Part shown: positions 35,101 to 44,200 of the stretch, one piece after another
Numbering within the stretch: the first letter of the stretch is position 1
How the letters are laid out: every line of letters begins with the position of its first letter
Assembly (NCBI RefSeq): GCF_020740795.1
Contig: NC_067290.1
Coordinates: 13,622,001-13,686,000 of the forward strand
Source: Apus apus
Taxonomy: Eukaryota > Chordata > Aves > Apodiformes > Apodidae
Length of the DNA stretch: 64,000 nt
Direction of reading: 5' to 3'
Position numbers and translations under genes: made by a program
The notes under the pieces: generated by a model
The model's database searches: none
The model's input: the letters and a program-made list of their open reading frames with translations, nothing else
What the model was told of the DNA's origin: nothing

Positions 35101-38079
35101 AACATCTGAATTGCAGAAACAGTCCAGAAGTGTGGCAAAGCACCATCTTTCTGGTGAAGCTCATGCTAGCTGCACATTTTTGAGAGACAGAATCCAATCA
35201 CTTTTCTTGTTTTATTGGCAGGACAGTTGCAGCAGAGCAGGGCCTGTTTAAATCAAGCCTTTGATCTAGTCTGTTGGTATTTTTTGCAAGAGTCTATTGC
35301 ACAGCACCATCCTCGTGGGTTAACAGATCCTGGGATATGTAGAGGACCAGTTTAATGAAGCTAGATTCCTGAGGGGCCCCTTGTCTCTATTTAACATCCT
35401 GATCAGTCTGAGTTCAAACCACTTAATAAAACCTCCGGTATTTACACCAGAAATACTCACTTCTGTAAGAAAAATTGTGAATTAATATGACAGATGACAA
35501 CTCACTAAACCACATTTAGTCCTAAAGAACAATGTATTATTCCAATGCTGCATGGAATAATAGAGCCACACATTAGCTCAGTGGCAAAGCACAATTTTGG
35601 CAAAGGCAGGGAAAGAAATCAGATGTGATTCTCATCTCTGCAGCCTCACCACACAACTAGTTCTTGTAGTGAAGCTTTCAAATCAAGCTAAGATTTTCTC
35701 CAGTAAAATTTGAGAAGTATCCTACAGAGATTCTGCAGAGAACATGGAGGTGAGAAAATTCTATGTAAGAATAACAGAAGTTTCCTAAGTAGGTATTATC
35801 GCTTTCCATTTATCACCATGCCTACTAACATTATTGTGAACACTAACTCCTCCTTTCTGATTTTTACCTTTCATTGTCCTACTGCTCCCTGATACACATA
35901 GGAAAGGAAGTAACACTGAATTGTACCATTTGGACACAAGAACATAGGGAAATATTAGGGACATCAGCCCTTAAAAAATACCTGGAATGGAAACAGTTGA
36001 TACCAGACTGTTTTGATCTTTGAATTCAAGTTAAATTCTCACTGCAAACAATTTTCATGCATCTTTAATGTGATTTAGTTGAAGACTGTCATATTGGACA
36101 TTTAAGTACATCACACTGAAGGCTGCAAGACCTTTATTTAAGGCTAACCTAAAGGTTTGTCACCCCGAAACTTAGATACTTTTCAATCTGATTTTAATAA
36201 CAGTGAATCTTTTCCATCTATACCAGCTGCAAGGCCATGAATAAATAAAGACATGTTGGGATTTCAGCAGCTGAGAAAGACTGTGACAAGAATAAAAGTT
36301 GTCTTTTCCCCTTGTAATGCAGGAGATCATCACAACCAACAACCCTGACCACTGTCTGAGTTTTTTGAAGGCAGAAAGCTGGTATATAAAATGAAAAAGA
36401 CAGAGGGGAATCTCCAAAAACTGCTAAAAATCATGAAGTGGAAAAAATTACATCAGTCAAAGAACATAAAGGGAATGATCCAGCAGTGGTTGGAACTGGT
36501 CTAACTCAAAGCACTTCATGAACAGTATCAGAGGGCACAATAACAGCAATGTGCTCATGCTTACATGGGAAGCATTTGCTGGGAACCACCTCTGAACTCA
36601 CAAGTAAAACTCTCTTCAGTTACTATTTGCTTTCACAGCCACCTGTACTCAAACCAGGCACAAAAGGGATGCTCAGGAAAATAGCTGTTGAGTAATTTCA
36701 AGACAGTATCAAACCCTTCCTAGCTATTTCAAAAGCACATAGAAAGGACTGTGTGACCTCTGATACTTTTTGAGGAAGATGGAAAAACATCAACAAAGGT
36801 TTTAGTACAGACGGATGTGCTATTAGCTTGTGAACACCCCACTGCTGACCAAACATCTCTTTGCTGTTCTCAGCTGCTGAAAGCCTTTTCTCTTTCTTAC
36901 ATTATGAGACACAAGTTGTTCCACTAGCAGAGGAAACGGCATTCGCAAGTGCCTGGAGACATTCTGCATGCTTGTGCACGCAGCTCTTTCTTGCTTATTT
37001 AAAGATATAATGTTGACAACAACTTGACTGATTTGCAATAATTAATAATCAAAAAAGCATATTTCTTCATCATAAACCAGATTATAGCATTCTGCTAAAA
37101 GCACTGTAGATTAAAATAACATTTAACATTGCTTCAGTAACACTGACAGAAATTAGACTTCAATAAAGTACAAAAACTACCAATAGTGAATTATCCTATG
37201 AAAGCAGTTGCTTGTTGGACAAGTACCAAAGGAAAGTAATACTCAAACTAAGTTCTAATCCAGTTGTTTACACTGATAGCTATAAATGAAAATTTACATT
37301 ATATCAACTGTACTATAGGCAGTGACCTGCTCAAGTAAAAGAAACAAACCATGGCAGGCAAGTCAGAAAAATGGATGGGACCTACTTCCTTAAGAGTGCA
37401 CAATCCCATAACTGCTTCAGAAAGCCATTATTATCCCCAGCCATCCCAGAGCAACACTCTTCCCAATCTGGCATTTCAAGGTGAACCAAAACCTGAGCTA
37501 GTTTATCATAATACACCACTCTGCAGCAGGTTAGGAGTTGATATCCCAAGCCTATCAAAGCAGGCACACCAAGGCACGTCACAGAAACAAGACAGATTAC
37601 AAGGGCAGCAAACAGCTTCAGTTATCTGACTTTTTAAACCAGCAGCACAACCTTGTCAAAATATTACGAACAAGATGAACACAAGGACAGAACAAGATAA
37701 CATTAACCACTTTAACAGACAAATGCCTTAAAAATAGTAGTTTTAAAGCCACTGAGCTTTTCACAAGCCCATCTCTACAGTGGTACCATGAAGAAGAAAA
37801 AACACAATTACTAAGGTGGGTGAGATTTCATTCTCCTTTAAGGCAGTGATAGACTCTGCTTTGAAATAGACCAATAAAAAGCATAAGCCAGAATCTAACC
37901 CACAGTTACTGAGATTTGAGTTTCTCCCTGTACACAGTACACAGCATCAGACACATGCACTGTGAAACATTCACTGTGCTCATCTTTATTTCAACTCACT
38001 TGCCAAGTTTTTTTGAGAGTCGTTAGCCAGGGAGCTCAGCCAGACTATTACCTGCATCATACTGCTGTTCTACATTCAT
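8055..38079 (-). CDS. SFMBT1: SFMBT1, complete spliced coding region (20 coding exons, 867 aa)
   Basis: This is a nuclear Polycomb-type corepressor. The family binds histone H3 tails and, in mammals, works with LSD1-CoREST (family knowledge). All 20 coding exons were assembled from minus-strand translation; every junction is GT-AG, the phases join without a shift, and the sum is 867 codons plus TGA. Visible domains are MBT1 (about 20-120), MBT2 (128-232), MBT3 (242-348), MBT4 (356-455), SLED (499-630), basic clusters (642-682), an acidic linker (697-712) and SAM (795-862). SFMBT1 rather than SFMBT2 is called from paralogue-specific stretches: [16 protein letters not shown] in coding exon 13 and [14 protein letters not shown] in coding exon 17. 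The start is supported by MNVEQQYDA resembling human MNGEQQLDA and by an in-frame upstream stop. No frameshift or premature stop was seen. Coordinates span first to last coding base, introns included. Confidence 0.97.
9094..9222 (-). CDS. SFMBT1: SFMBT1 coding exon 19, SAM domain first half
   Basis: A 129-base, phase 0-0 exon for residues 779-821. It contains [20 protein letters not shown], where the Trp-Ser-Val-x-x-Val-x-x-Phe pattern opens the SAM fold, and ends IFLDQ before donor GTATGG. The SAM domain is thus split by a phase 0 intron of 898 bases. Confidence 0.97.
9750..9995 (-). CDS. SFMBT1: SFMBT1 coding exon 18, acidic and Ser-rich linker
   Basis: A 246-base, phase 0-0 exon for residues 697-778. 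It starts with an acidic tract ([16 protein letters not shown]), continues through a Ser/Glu-rich low-complexity linker with SSSPTQSE, and ends with [16 protein letters not shown], a conserved candidate phosphorylation region. No folded domain is expected. The upstream intron is only 192 bases, the shortest in the gene. Confidence 0.97.
10188..10366 (-). CDS. SFMBT1: SFMBT1 coding exon 17, basic nuclear-localisation region
   Basis: It encodes residues 637 (shared) to 696. Three basic clusters are visible: KRKNKR (642-647), [11 protein letters not shown] (663-673) and HKKKR (678-682), which look like nuclear localisation signals. The tail [14 protein letters not shown] is specific to SFMBT1 rather than SFMBT2. 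Acceptor TGGTAG, donor GTATGAG. Confidence 0.97.
11126..11301 (-). CDS. SFMBT1: SFMBT1 coding exon 16, C-terminal half of SLED domain
   Basis: It encodes residues 578 (shared) to 637 (shared). The cysteine-rich stretch [18 protein letters not shown] and [14 protein letters not shown] are diagnostic of the SLED domain of SCML2 and SFMBT proteins, a double-stranded DNA-binding fold (family knowledge). Phase 2 in, phase 1 out; donor GTGAGT. Confidence 0.97.
12860..12969 (-). CDS. SFMBT1: SFMBT1 coding exon 15, SLED domain middle
   Basis: It encodes residues 542-578 (last shared). The sequence [20 protein letters not shown] is near identical to mammalian SFMBT1. It follows a strong pyrimidine tract and acceptor CTGTAG. 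Phase 0 in, phase 2 out, donor GTAAAT. Confidence 0.97.
14825..14964 (-). CDS. SFMBT1: SFMBT1 coding exon 14, N-terminal part of SLED domain
   Basis: It encodes residues 495 (shared) to 541. It contains [20 protein letters not shown] followed by [18 protein letters not shown], the opening of the SLED domain. Acceptor TTTCTCAG, donor GTGAGC. Local GC is raised compared with the flanking introns, as is usual for coding sequence. Confidence 0.97.
16393..16457 (-). CDS. SFMBT1: SFMBT1 coding exon 13, interdomain linker
   Basis: A 65-base exon for residues 473 (shared) to 495 (shared). It encodes [19 protein letters not shown], matching human SFMBT1 (SSRTVHEGLRNQELNSTES) and absent from SFMBT2. 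Phase 2 in, phase 1 out. With coding exon 12 it makes a 108-base in-frame pair. Confidence 0.96.
17657..17699 (-). CDS. SFMBT1: SFMBT1 coding exon 12, 43-base microexon
   Basis: It encodes residues 459 (shared) to 473 (shared), with [13 protein letters not shown], a short basic motif strongly conserved after MBT4. Acceptor TTTCAG, donor GTAAGT. It is too short to be found by ORF length alone; it was placed by homology and because only these splice sites keep phase with both neighbours. Confidence 0.95.
19119..19232 (-). CDS. SFMBT1: SFMBT1 coding exon 11, MBT4 C-terminal half
   Basis: It encodes residues 421 (shared) to 459 (shared). The typical MBT closing motif [20 protein letters not shown] is present. 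Phase 1 in and 1 out; donor GTATCA. The open frame continues into the intron but loses homology after KAI. Confidence 0.97.
19933..20059 (-). CDS. SFMBT1: SFMBT1 coding exon 10, MBT4 N-terminal half of core
   Basis: It encodes residues 379-421 (last shared), including [20 protein letters not shown] and SYLWLQLEG, the standard start of an MBT core barrel. Phase 0 in, 1 out; acceptor TTCCTAG, donor GTGAGT. Confidence 0.97.
21457..21539 (-). CDS. SFMBT1: SFMBT1 coding exon 9, MBT4 arm
   Basis: It encodes residues 351 (shared) to 378. [20 protein letters not shown] is the N-terminal arm that in MBT proteins packs on the neighbouring repeat. It ends CFTL in phase 0 before donor GTAAGG. Confidence 0.97.
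21967..22117 (-). CDS. SFMBT1: SFMBT1 coding exon 8, MBT3 C-terminal half
   Basis: It encodes residues 301-351 (last shared). Recognisable segments are [17 protein letters not shown] and [19 protein letters not shown]. This repeat has VQW where the usual motif is VGW, as in the mammalian protein. Acceptor CTACAG, donor GTATGG. Confidence 0.97.
23157..23258 (-). CDS. SFMBT1: SFMBT1 coding exon 7, MBT3 core start
   Basis: A 102-base, phase 0-0 exon for residues 267-300 with [23 protein letters not shown]3 and MBT4 cores are split over two exons, whereas MBT1 and MBT2 cores are single exons. Acceptor TTTTTAG, donor GTACCA. Confidence 0.97.
23640..23737 (-). CDS. SFMBT1: SFMBT1 coding exon 6, MBT3 arm with acidic run
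   Basis: It encodes residues 234 (shared) to 266. The arm sequence [17 protein letters not shown] contains a run of five glutamates also present in mammals. Phase 1 in, 0 out; donor GTAAAG. Confidence 0.97.
25030..25276 (-). CDS. SFMBT1: SFMBT1 coding exon 5, MBT2 core
   Basis: It encodes residues 152-234 (last shared). It contains [31 protein letters not shown], and [18 protein letters not shown], a complete MBT core in one exon. Phase 0 in, 1 out. The donor is GTACTT, weaker than its neighbours but confirmed because the leftover G joins coding exon 6 as Ala in the human reading. Confidence 0.96.
26183..26271 (-). CDS. SFMBT1: SFMBT1 coding exon 4, MBT2 arm
   Basis: It encodes residues 122 (shared) to 151: [20 protein letters not shown] then SAPANLLEG, the N-terminal arm of MBT2. 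Acceptor AATTTAG, donor GTAAGT. Phase 1 in, 0 out. Confidence 0.97.
26724..26964 (-). CDS. SFMBT1: SFMBT1 coding exon 3, MBT1 core
   Basis: It encodes residues 42-122 (last shared). [36 protein letters not shown] and [14 protein letters not shown] give a textbook MBT core. It is the only repeat here that keeps the aromatic/acidic FWCD segment typical of methyl-lysine pockets. Acceptor CTCTTCAG, donor GTATTA. Confidence 0.97.
26965..31703 (-). other. SFMBT1: SFMBT1 intron between coding exons 2 and 3 (4.7 kb)
   Basis: No exon, repeat family or RNA gene is recognised. Two GC-richer patches stand out: about 28300-28520 with roughly eight CpGs, and about 29890-30090 which is GC-rich but CpG-poor. 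A perfect 12-base hairpin lies at 28036-28071. Confidence 0.65.
28036..28100. repeat. Short hairpin with an added direct repeat
   Basis: TTTTGAAGAGAT (28036-28047) and its exact complement ATCTCTTCAAAA (28060-28071) flank a 12-base loop. The 14-mer TGAAGAGATATTAC (28039-28052) recurs exactly at 28087-28100. Confidence 0.75.
31704..31798 (-). CDS. SFMBT1: SFMBT1 coding exon 2, MBT1 arm
   Basis: It encodes residues 10 (shared) to 41. [20 protein letters not shown] precedes [11 protein letters not shown], the arm of MBT1. The exon starts after CTTTCAG and ends in phase 0 before GTGAGT. The ATG at its first bases is out of frame and is not the start; the G of Asp10 comes from coding exon 1. Confidence 0.96.
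31799..38051 (-). other. SFMBT1: SFMBT1 intron between coding exons 1 and 2 (6.3 kb)
   Basis: AT-rich, with no coding exon, recognised transposon or CpG cluster. The few ORFs are under 100 codons and without similarity I recognise. Reported as empty. Confidence 0.7.
38052..38079 (-). CDS. SFMBT1: SFMBT1 coding exon 1 with start codon
   Basis: Only 28 coding bases, MNVEQQYDA plus the first base of Asp10. It was found by searching for the counterpart of human MNGEQQLDA; a donor GTAATA follows in the phase that coding exon 2 needs. In the same frame a TGA lies 57 bases upstream with no other Met between, which supports this start. The sequence before ATG is GTGGAG, a moderate Kozak context. Confidence 0.92.
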
Positions 38080-38205
38080 CTCCACAGGAGCCCAGTGATT
38101 ACTCGGAGCAGCCAGAAGCAGGGGAATCCAGGGCTGTCACGGTTTGGTCATGAGTTGACTCCTGCCTCCAATTCTACTGGCAGCCAGGACATTCAAGAAG
38201 GGATC
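38080..38205 (-). other. SFMBT1: SFMBT1 5' UTR part of the start-codon exon
   Basis: 126 bases between acceptor TTTTTTTTCAG (AG at 38207-38206) and the start codon. It holds two short upstream ORFs. The existence of a good acceptor means at least one more non-coding exon lies upstream. Confidence 0.85.
38137..38192 (-). promoter_or_regulatory. SFMBT1: Two overlapping upstream ORFs in the SFMBT1 leader
   Basis: uORF1 (38192-38148) encodes 14 residues, MSWLPVELEAGVNS. Its last bases overlap the start of uORF2 as ATGA; uORF2 (38151-38137) encodes MTKP and is in the main frame. Both ATGs have weak context (no purine at -3), so leaky scanning is likely. A regulatory effect is inference. Confidence 0.6.
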
Positions 38206-41200
38206 CTGAAAAAAAAAAACACCTGAAAAAAACCCAAACAAACAGTCAGACTGTAAGCAGCTTTATGAAGGCTACAGTTGCATTTATCTTGACATTCAAA
38301 TAAGTGGCTCGTGAACTACCCCTGGTCTGAAAAATTCTAACAATGTTCTCTCCTTTGAAAAGCTGTCTACTTGTTAAAAATTGAAGTATTTTGAAAAAGT
38401 AGTTGTACTATAGGGAAGTTCAGGTGGGAGAGTGCCTGCTTCTGCCAGGTTGCCTGCCCAGTTCCTCAGCTGTCTCTCAGAGCAAACAGAGAAGGATGCA
38501 TCCCTAATCCCATCCTAACCTTTCCAAGTCTTTCAGTTCCAGATTGTCAAAGGCCTGGGTGGACACGGGTGGCTGGGACCAGAAAAGGCCATGTCACTCT
38601 CCCTGCTGATAGCAGCATCTTTAGGCTCCCATGGCCCCTGTGCAAAGCAGGCTAATCAAGACCTGATTCCACCATTTAGACACAGAGAACTTGGAAAGAA
38701 AAAAAAAGGAAAAAGAAAACCCAAACCTTCCCAAATTACAGTAATTCCATTTTGTGGAGGATGAGTATGGCTTAACTGCAAAACACTGCTACTGTGTAGC
38801 AGGCTGCAAATGTCCTGAGCATGTCTGTGGAGCATCCAGGCTTGCTAGCTGGAAATATCACACAAGTGAAACCAAACTGAGCTACATGTCAGCTGAATGT
38901 GAGGTGCTAAAGTTATACTGTAGACTGAGCTACAGTTTTTGCTATCAGTTTTAGGCAACTGCAGAGCAAAGCACTGAAAAGCCTGCTGAAATCTCCTGTA
39001 CACAACATTAGTAGTTTCATTCACACACAAATAAAACAACAAACTTCAACAGAATCCAAGAAATATCTCAGTGCTCAGTGATGTAGGAAGTTCTTAAGTA
39101 CAATCAAATATATAGTCAACTTTAAAAATCTCCATTAGAAGGAAGACCAAAAATTTTTTAAGAGTAGCAGGAGGTATCACTAAGAGCTCCTACTGAATGG
39201 TAGTTTAATGCTACAAAAATCTACCGTGTATTAGATATTAACATGGTCTTATTCATTATAGCTTCAGGAATGCATCTGGATGGGAACTCAGCTGCCCCTT
39301 TCTGCTACACCACTTTTCACCTGCTCTTCTGCAACTCGAAAAGACTCTGGTCATTGTATTGCTACAAGGTCTCAAGTTAACTCCCCATTTGGTTCTGCCT
39401 CTGTGAGAAAGTTACTGAGAAACGCAGCACAGGTACCATTTCCATCCATCTCAATTGCTTCCTTAACACACTAACTCCACGCCCTCAGGACAAAGCAGCG
39501 CAGGGTAAGCTAACACAACAGCACGTTCCCAGCCTACCCTTTCTGAAGACTTTCCTCCTGTTGACAGACTGACAGGCTGAGTTTCCATTAATTCTGTCCT
39601 TTATGAACTAACGCTGGAAGATGATGTCACTGGCAACCTGCATGGTGCTTGGCTCGCAGTGAAGAACTAACCAACAAAATACTTCCTAATCGTTAATCAA
39701 AGTATTTCTTGGTAATGGCCTATTGTGAATCTATCAGCTGTCACACTGCTAAGCCAAAGCAAAGGCAATGCTATGAAAAACTCTGAGTGAAGCATGTAGG
39801 CCAAGGAGTCTGGGGCTATGCCACCGGTTTCTAATAGCGTAGCCCTGGCAAAGTACCCTGAGAACTTCATTGCAATTAAGATATTTTCAGCTTACAGGAT
39901 CCAGCTCTCAATTAACCTAACTGAACTAAGTGATGTAAAACTAACTTCACCTTTTCTTGCAACACAAATATTTAAGACAATTCTCCTCTCTCCCCTGCCC
40001 CCCCTCCCAAAATACAACCCAAAACCAAGAACCAAAGGAGCTGGTTTTTTAAAAGATGCCAAATACTGGCAGCTCCTGTTGAAATTGATTGATATTCTGT
40101 CCAAGTCAAGTTGGGTAGTTATTCAGGATTTCATAAGTAGCTCTGGTGTTTTATGTACACAAAATTGAGAATACTTATAATTAGCACCCGCCATGGCTGA
40201 TGCTTACAGTCTGGCACCCCAAAGATTATCTTTTGAGAAATCTCGAGGGAAGGGAGCACAAGTGCTGCTGGAACAGAGCTGATTTAGAAATACTTTGGAC
40301 TCTTCAGTCTCACTTCTGCATTTCAAACCTCCTTTCAGCACATGAAATATTCAGATGTTAGCAACTGGAGGCAGCATTAAAAACAGTTACAGTTCATTAA
40401 AGCCAGATGGCTCACTTGAATATGAAAAGAAATCAAACAGAAGTTGGATGTTGAATTAAAGTAAATCAGCTGGTGTCTGAGGCTTAATATTATTTTAAAA
40501 CAAAGGCGTGTGAGACAATGGGGACATGAGACACCCCTATGGACTGGGAAAGAAGCTACAAAGGATCGGGTTTCAGCAAATTCCTTCATGCAAAGGCATC
40601 CAGTAAAATCTATTTCAAAATCCTGTGTGTACCATATAGAGCTTCACTCTGCACAGGCAGGCAGAAAACCTGTTGCAGAGACCTGTCAGAGCAGGGAAGA
40701 GACTCTGGCACTGAATAGCAAGATAAATCTACTGCTAACACCAAAGAGAGGAAAAGGTTCTTTTTGCTATTCTTGTACCATACCCTGGAGGCAGGAGGAG
40801 AGGAGGGAAACGTCCTCCTGGTCCTTATGTCCATTCACGCATTATCTGTGCTTTTTCACTTCAAGGAAATACTAATTACAAGTTTCCTATGAGGGGAGAT
40901 GGCACATGCAATTAATCTAATGACCTCTTGTAACTAATCAGTTTTTGTGGAACTCTCAGCTATGCCACAAACAACACCCTGTTCAGCACATCATCTAAGT
41001 TCAGCACAACATCCAGTGTTTGCAGTGGAGAGTCTTGTTGGCATTTCAGAAAGAAAAACCATTCAGGACAAAAGCACCTCTCTACTACAAACTTTTGTCT
41101 GAAAAACATTCAGAAAGAACAATGCAAAGTGCAAAACAGGTACAGAGGAGCATCCAGCAGCAGCAGCCACCTTTTCCTAGAGCACAGTTACAAAGGAATC

Positions 41201-44200
41201 CACCAGTCCCTCCTCACTTCCTCCAAGGTGCTAACGCAGTGACCCTTTCAGTCAGCATTCCCATCTCATCTGGCTAACACACAGAGGCAGTATTAAAGCT
41301 CTTCTGCAGTTAAGACCAAGAACTCTTACGACAAAATGAACTGGAAGGAGCGAATTTTCCTTCAGAGAGAGAAAACTGCACCAACACTACACACCAGCGA
41401 GCCCAATCCTGGCGCTGCCGTGGCCGGAGCCCGACACGTGGGGCACAGACCCCCAGGCCTCACTCCCCGCGCTGCCACACGCAACCGCAGCTACAACCTG
41501 CCACCAGCTCCACTCACTTGCCCTCTGCTTTTATTATTACTGCAGAAACACAGGGTTTCCATAGCCTGCAAAAGACAACTTCAAGCTCTTCTTTTAACCT
41601 TTTCCCTAATCTAGCAGCCATACGGCTAATCATGAATATAGGCATCAGCTGCCTCTTCTACAAAGATGAGACAGTGGCTCCAGGGGGTCACGGCACAAAG
41701 CAAGACTTGAATGTGACTGCGTCTGCAGGCCTTACACATTATCAACATATAAGCAGATCTAAGCTAGCTGAGATGCAGTTGCAAAGGGTCCTTTAGGAGA
41801 TAAGCCAGGCGGAGAACATCAGCCCTTTGGAAAACACATTTACACCCTCTCCAAAGACAAAGAGCCTCCACAGGGCATGACTGAGTCTCTGTGAACCCCT
41901 GCTGATAGGAAAACAGAAAAATGGAAAGGACCAGCTAGAATGACAAGTTGAAGTTTTAAAAATTCCAGTAGAATTAATCTTAGAAAATTAAGTATCTATA
42001 GCAGAAACAGAACCCAGCATAATAAGCTAAAGCAAATTTTAATTCATGTCTACTTACAATGTGTAGTGCTTGATTCCTCAAACATTTTTATTAAATCCAC
42101 TACAGGTATACTGGTGAGCTTCTTATTACAATAGTCTGGAGTACCATTAGTTTGAATTTTAAGCACAAAAAGTACGATACCTAGTAAGCAATTTTCTTAA
42201 TCTCCCATCCAACATGGAGAATAGAAACCTCTGGCTGACTTGCAGTCGTTAGAAGTATTGTTTTTACACACGCCTATGTAACAGAGGGTCTGTAAACAGA
42301 AGCTTATTTGCTTGCTTCTGTGAGGATTTATCAAAGATAAACAGATTATTGAATCACCCTTTTTTGTAGGTATGATTACCAATATTTTTATTAGGCCATC
42401 TTGATAGCATATTGGGGTACTCCAAAACAAAAGCAAAACCTTCCTGTATTATTGGTATATTAAAAAAATAGCTAGGACAGCTATATTTCCATATTTTTGG
42501 CAGCTGCTAGACCAGTTGTAACCAAACCAAGTCTGAGTTTACCACCCTTAGCTGTCACCCCTCTAACCTGTCTTACAGTTGAACCATAAAATTTGCTTTT
42601 TTGCAAGAGGCCACAGGGCCACTGTCCTGATGACAACCCTTCTTCAGCAGCTCTGGCTGCAGACTTCACCTTAGGTAGTTACCTTCTGTCCGAGGACAAC
42701 AGCAGTAACCAACAACCCAGCCATCTTTCATGAGAAATTGTTACTTCATCAAAAGCAGTCAAAACTTCTTAAGTTTCAACCGCTCTCATCTCTCTCTACC
42801 AAGTCTCTACTCTTGGCAACTTATTTGGACTTTGTCCTTGCAAGGACAAAAATTGCATTCGTCTCAACACTCAGCTCCTGCTCTTTGCAAAGGAAGCTTC
42901 CTGGAGACATGGCACAGGATTCCTGCAATCCCTTTCATCTTTTTGCCTGTCAAAAGCACGCTTGAGTGTTCTTATCTGAATAGCTTCTGCATGGCCTCTG
43001 AGAACAAAACCTATTGAATATGAAGATTATACATGTATATATATGCAAATAGGAACTACTATCAGAAGAGATAGATTAATTATTAAAACTTACTATATTC
43101 CTCTATCACACCTGCACTGCAATCTCTGCTCACTGACTGGTACTTCTAGACATTCCACCCTTCCATTTCCCTGCTACCTCCTTTCAGTCTATTTTTGCAG
43201 AAGACTTGTTCATCCCTCACACTGCAACAGCAACTCTGAGGCTCCTCAAGAGAACTGCATTTAAAGAACACACAAAGCAGACCCCAGCTGCACTGCCCAT
43301 CCCTCCAGCAGAGCCCGTACCCTGCCGCTAGCAGAGGACCTCTGCAGCACCCCAGAGCCTGCCCCACCGACAGGAGCAGGGTCCGGTCCCTGCCGTCCCG
43401 GCAGACAGGCGGGGCAAGCACTGCTTGCCTCGCTACTGAACTTCAGTCGCAGCCCCTCATGTCAGGTTAAATACAGTCAGTTGCTGGCATTACACAGACA
43501 AAGACCTCGCAGCAGACTGAAAGGTTACAGCCAGGCAACTCCTTCTGCCTTGAACACGTGGAAATGTTATCTGTGAATGTGCATTTTTATTAGCATACAA
43601 ATACTTAGCACAGAAAAGGAGAGTCCCTTTCATCACAAAAAGGGACAAGTGCTCATGCCTTTAACTCAACCTTTTATTACAACTATTACAACAGACAAAA
43701 AAAACAAACAATAACCTATTAAACACAATTCTGCTGATACAATATTTTGTGTTTTTATTCCTTCATTTAGGTTAGGTCAATTTACACAGGTTTTTTAATC
43801 CCAACTGCCTGAAGTCCAGTTGCTTGCAGGATGTGACTTTTTGCCTGGATATGCCTGGTTATACATGTAACACACTAAAAACTGGAAAGCCCCGTTAATA
43901 AATGTTGAAACACTCAGGTCCAGCTCAACAAATAATGAGATCTGTCTTTACAACCTGTGCTGCAGTACCCAGCTGGTAAAGCAATTTCCATGAGACTACT
44001 ACCTTAAGTGCAGGTGAAAATGTAAAAGTCACAGCTCAGTTCCCAGCTAATTCAGATGCCACTGGACAGCCAGAGCATTCACTTGACATGGGAACAACAC
44101 ACAGAGTGTCCTAAAAAGTCCCTTTCTACTTACAACTAGTTACAATAAGATGCAATTAAGAATTGCTTAGTTTGATTCTCCAGCATTTAAGATAGTGGGG

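Noticed and set aside
43043..43050. ATGCAAAT octamer (POU-factor site)
   Set aside because: A single 8-mer in AT-rich intron, expected by chance; a second copy at 2552-2559 is equally unsupported.
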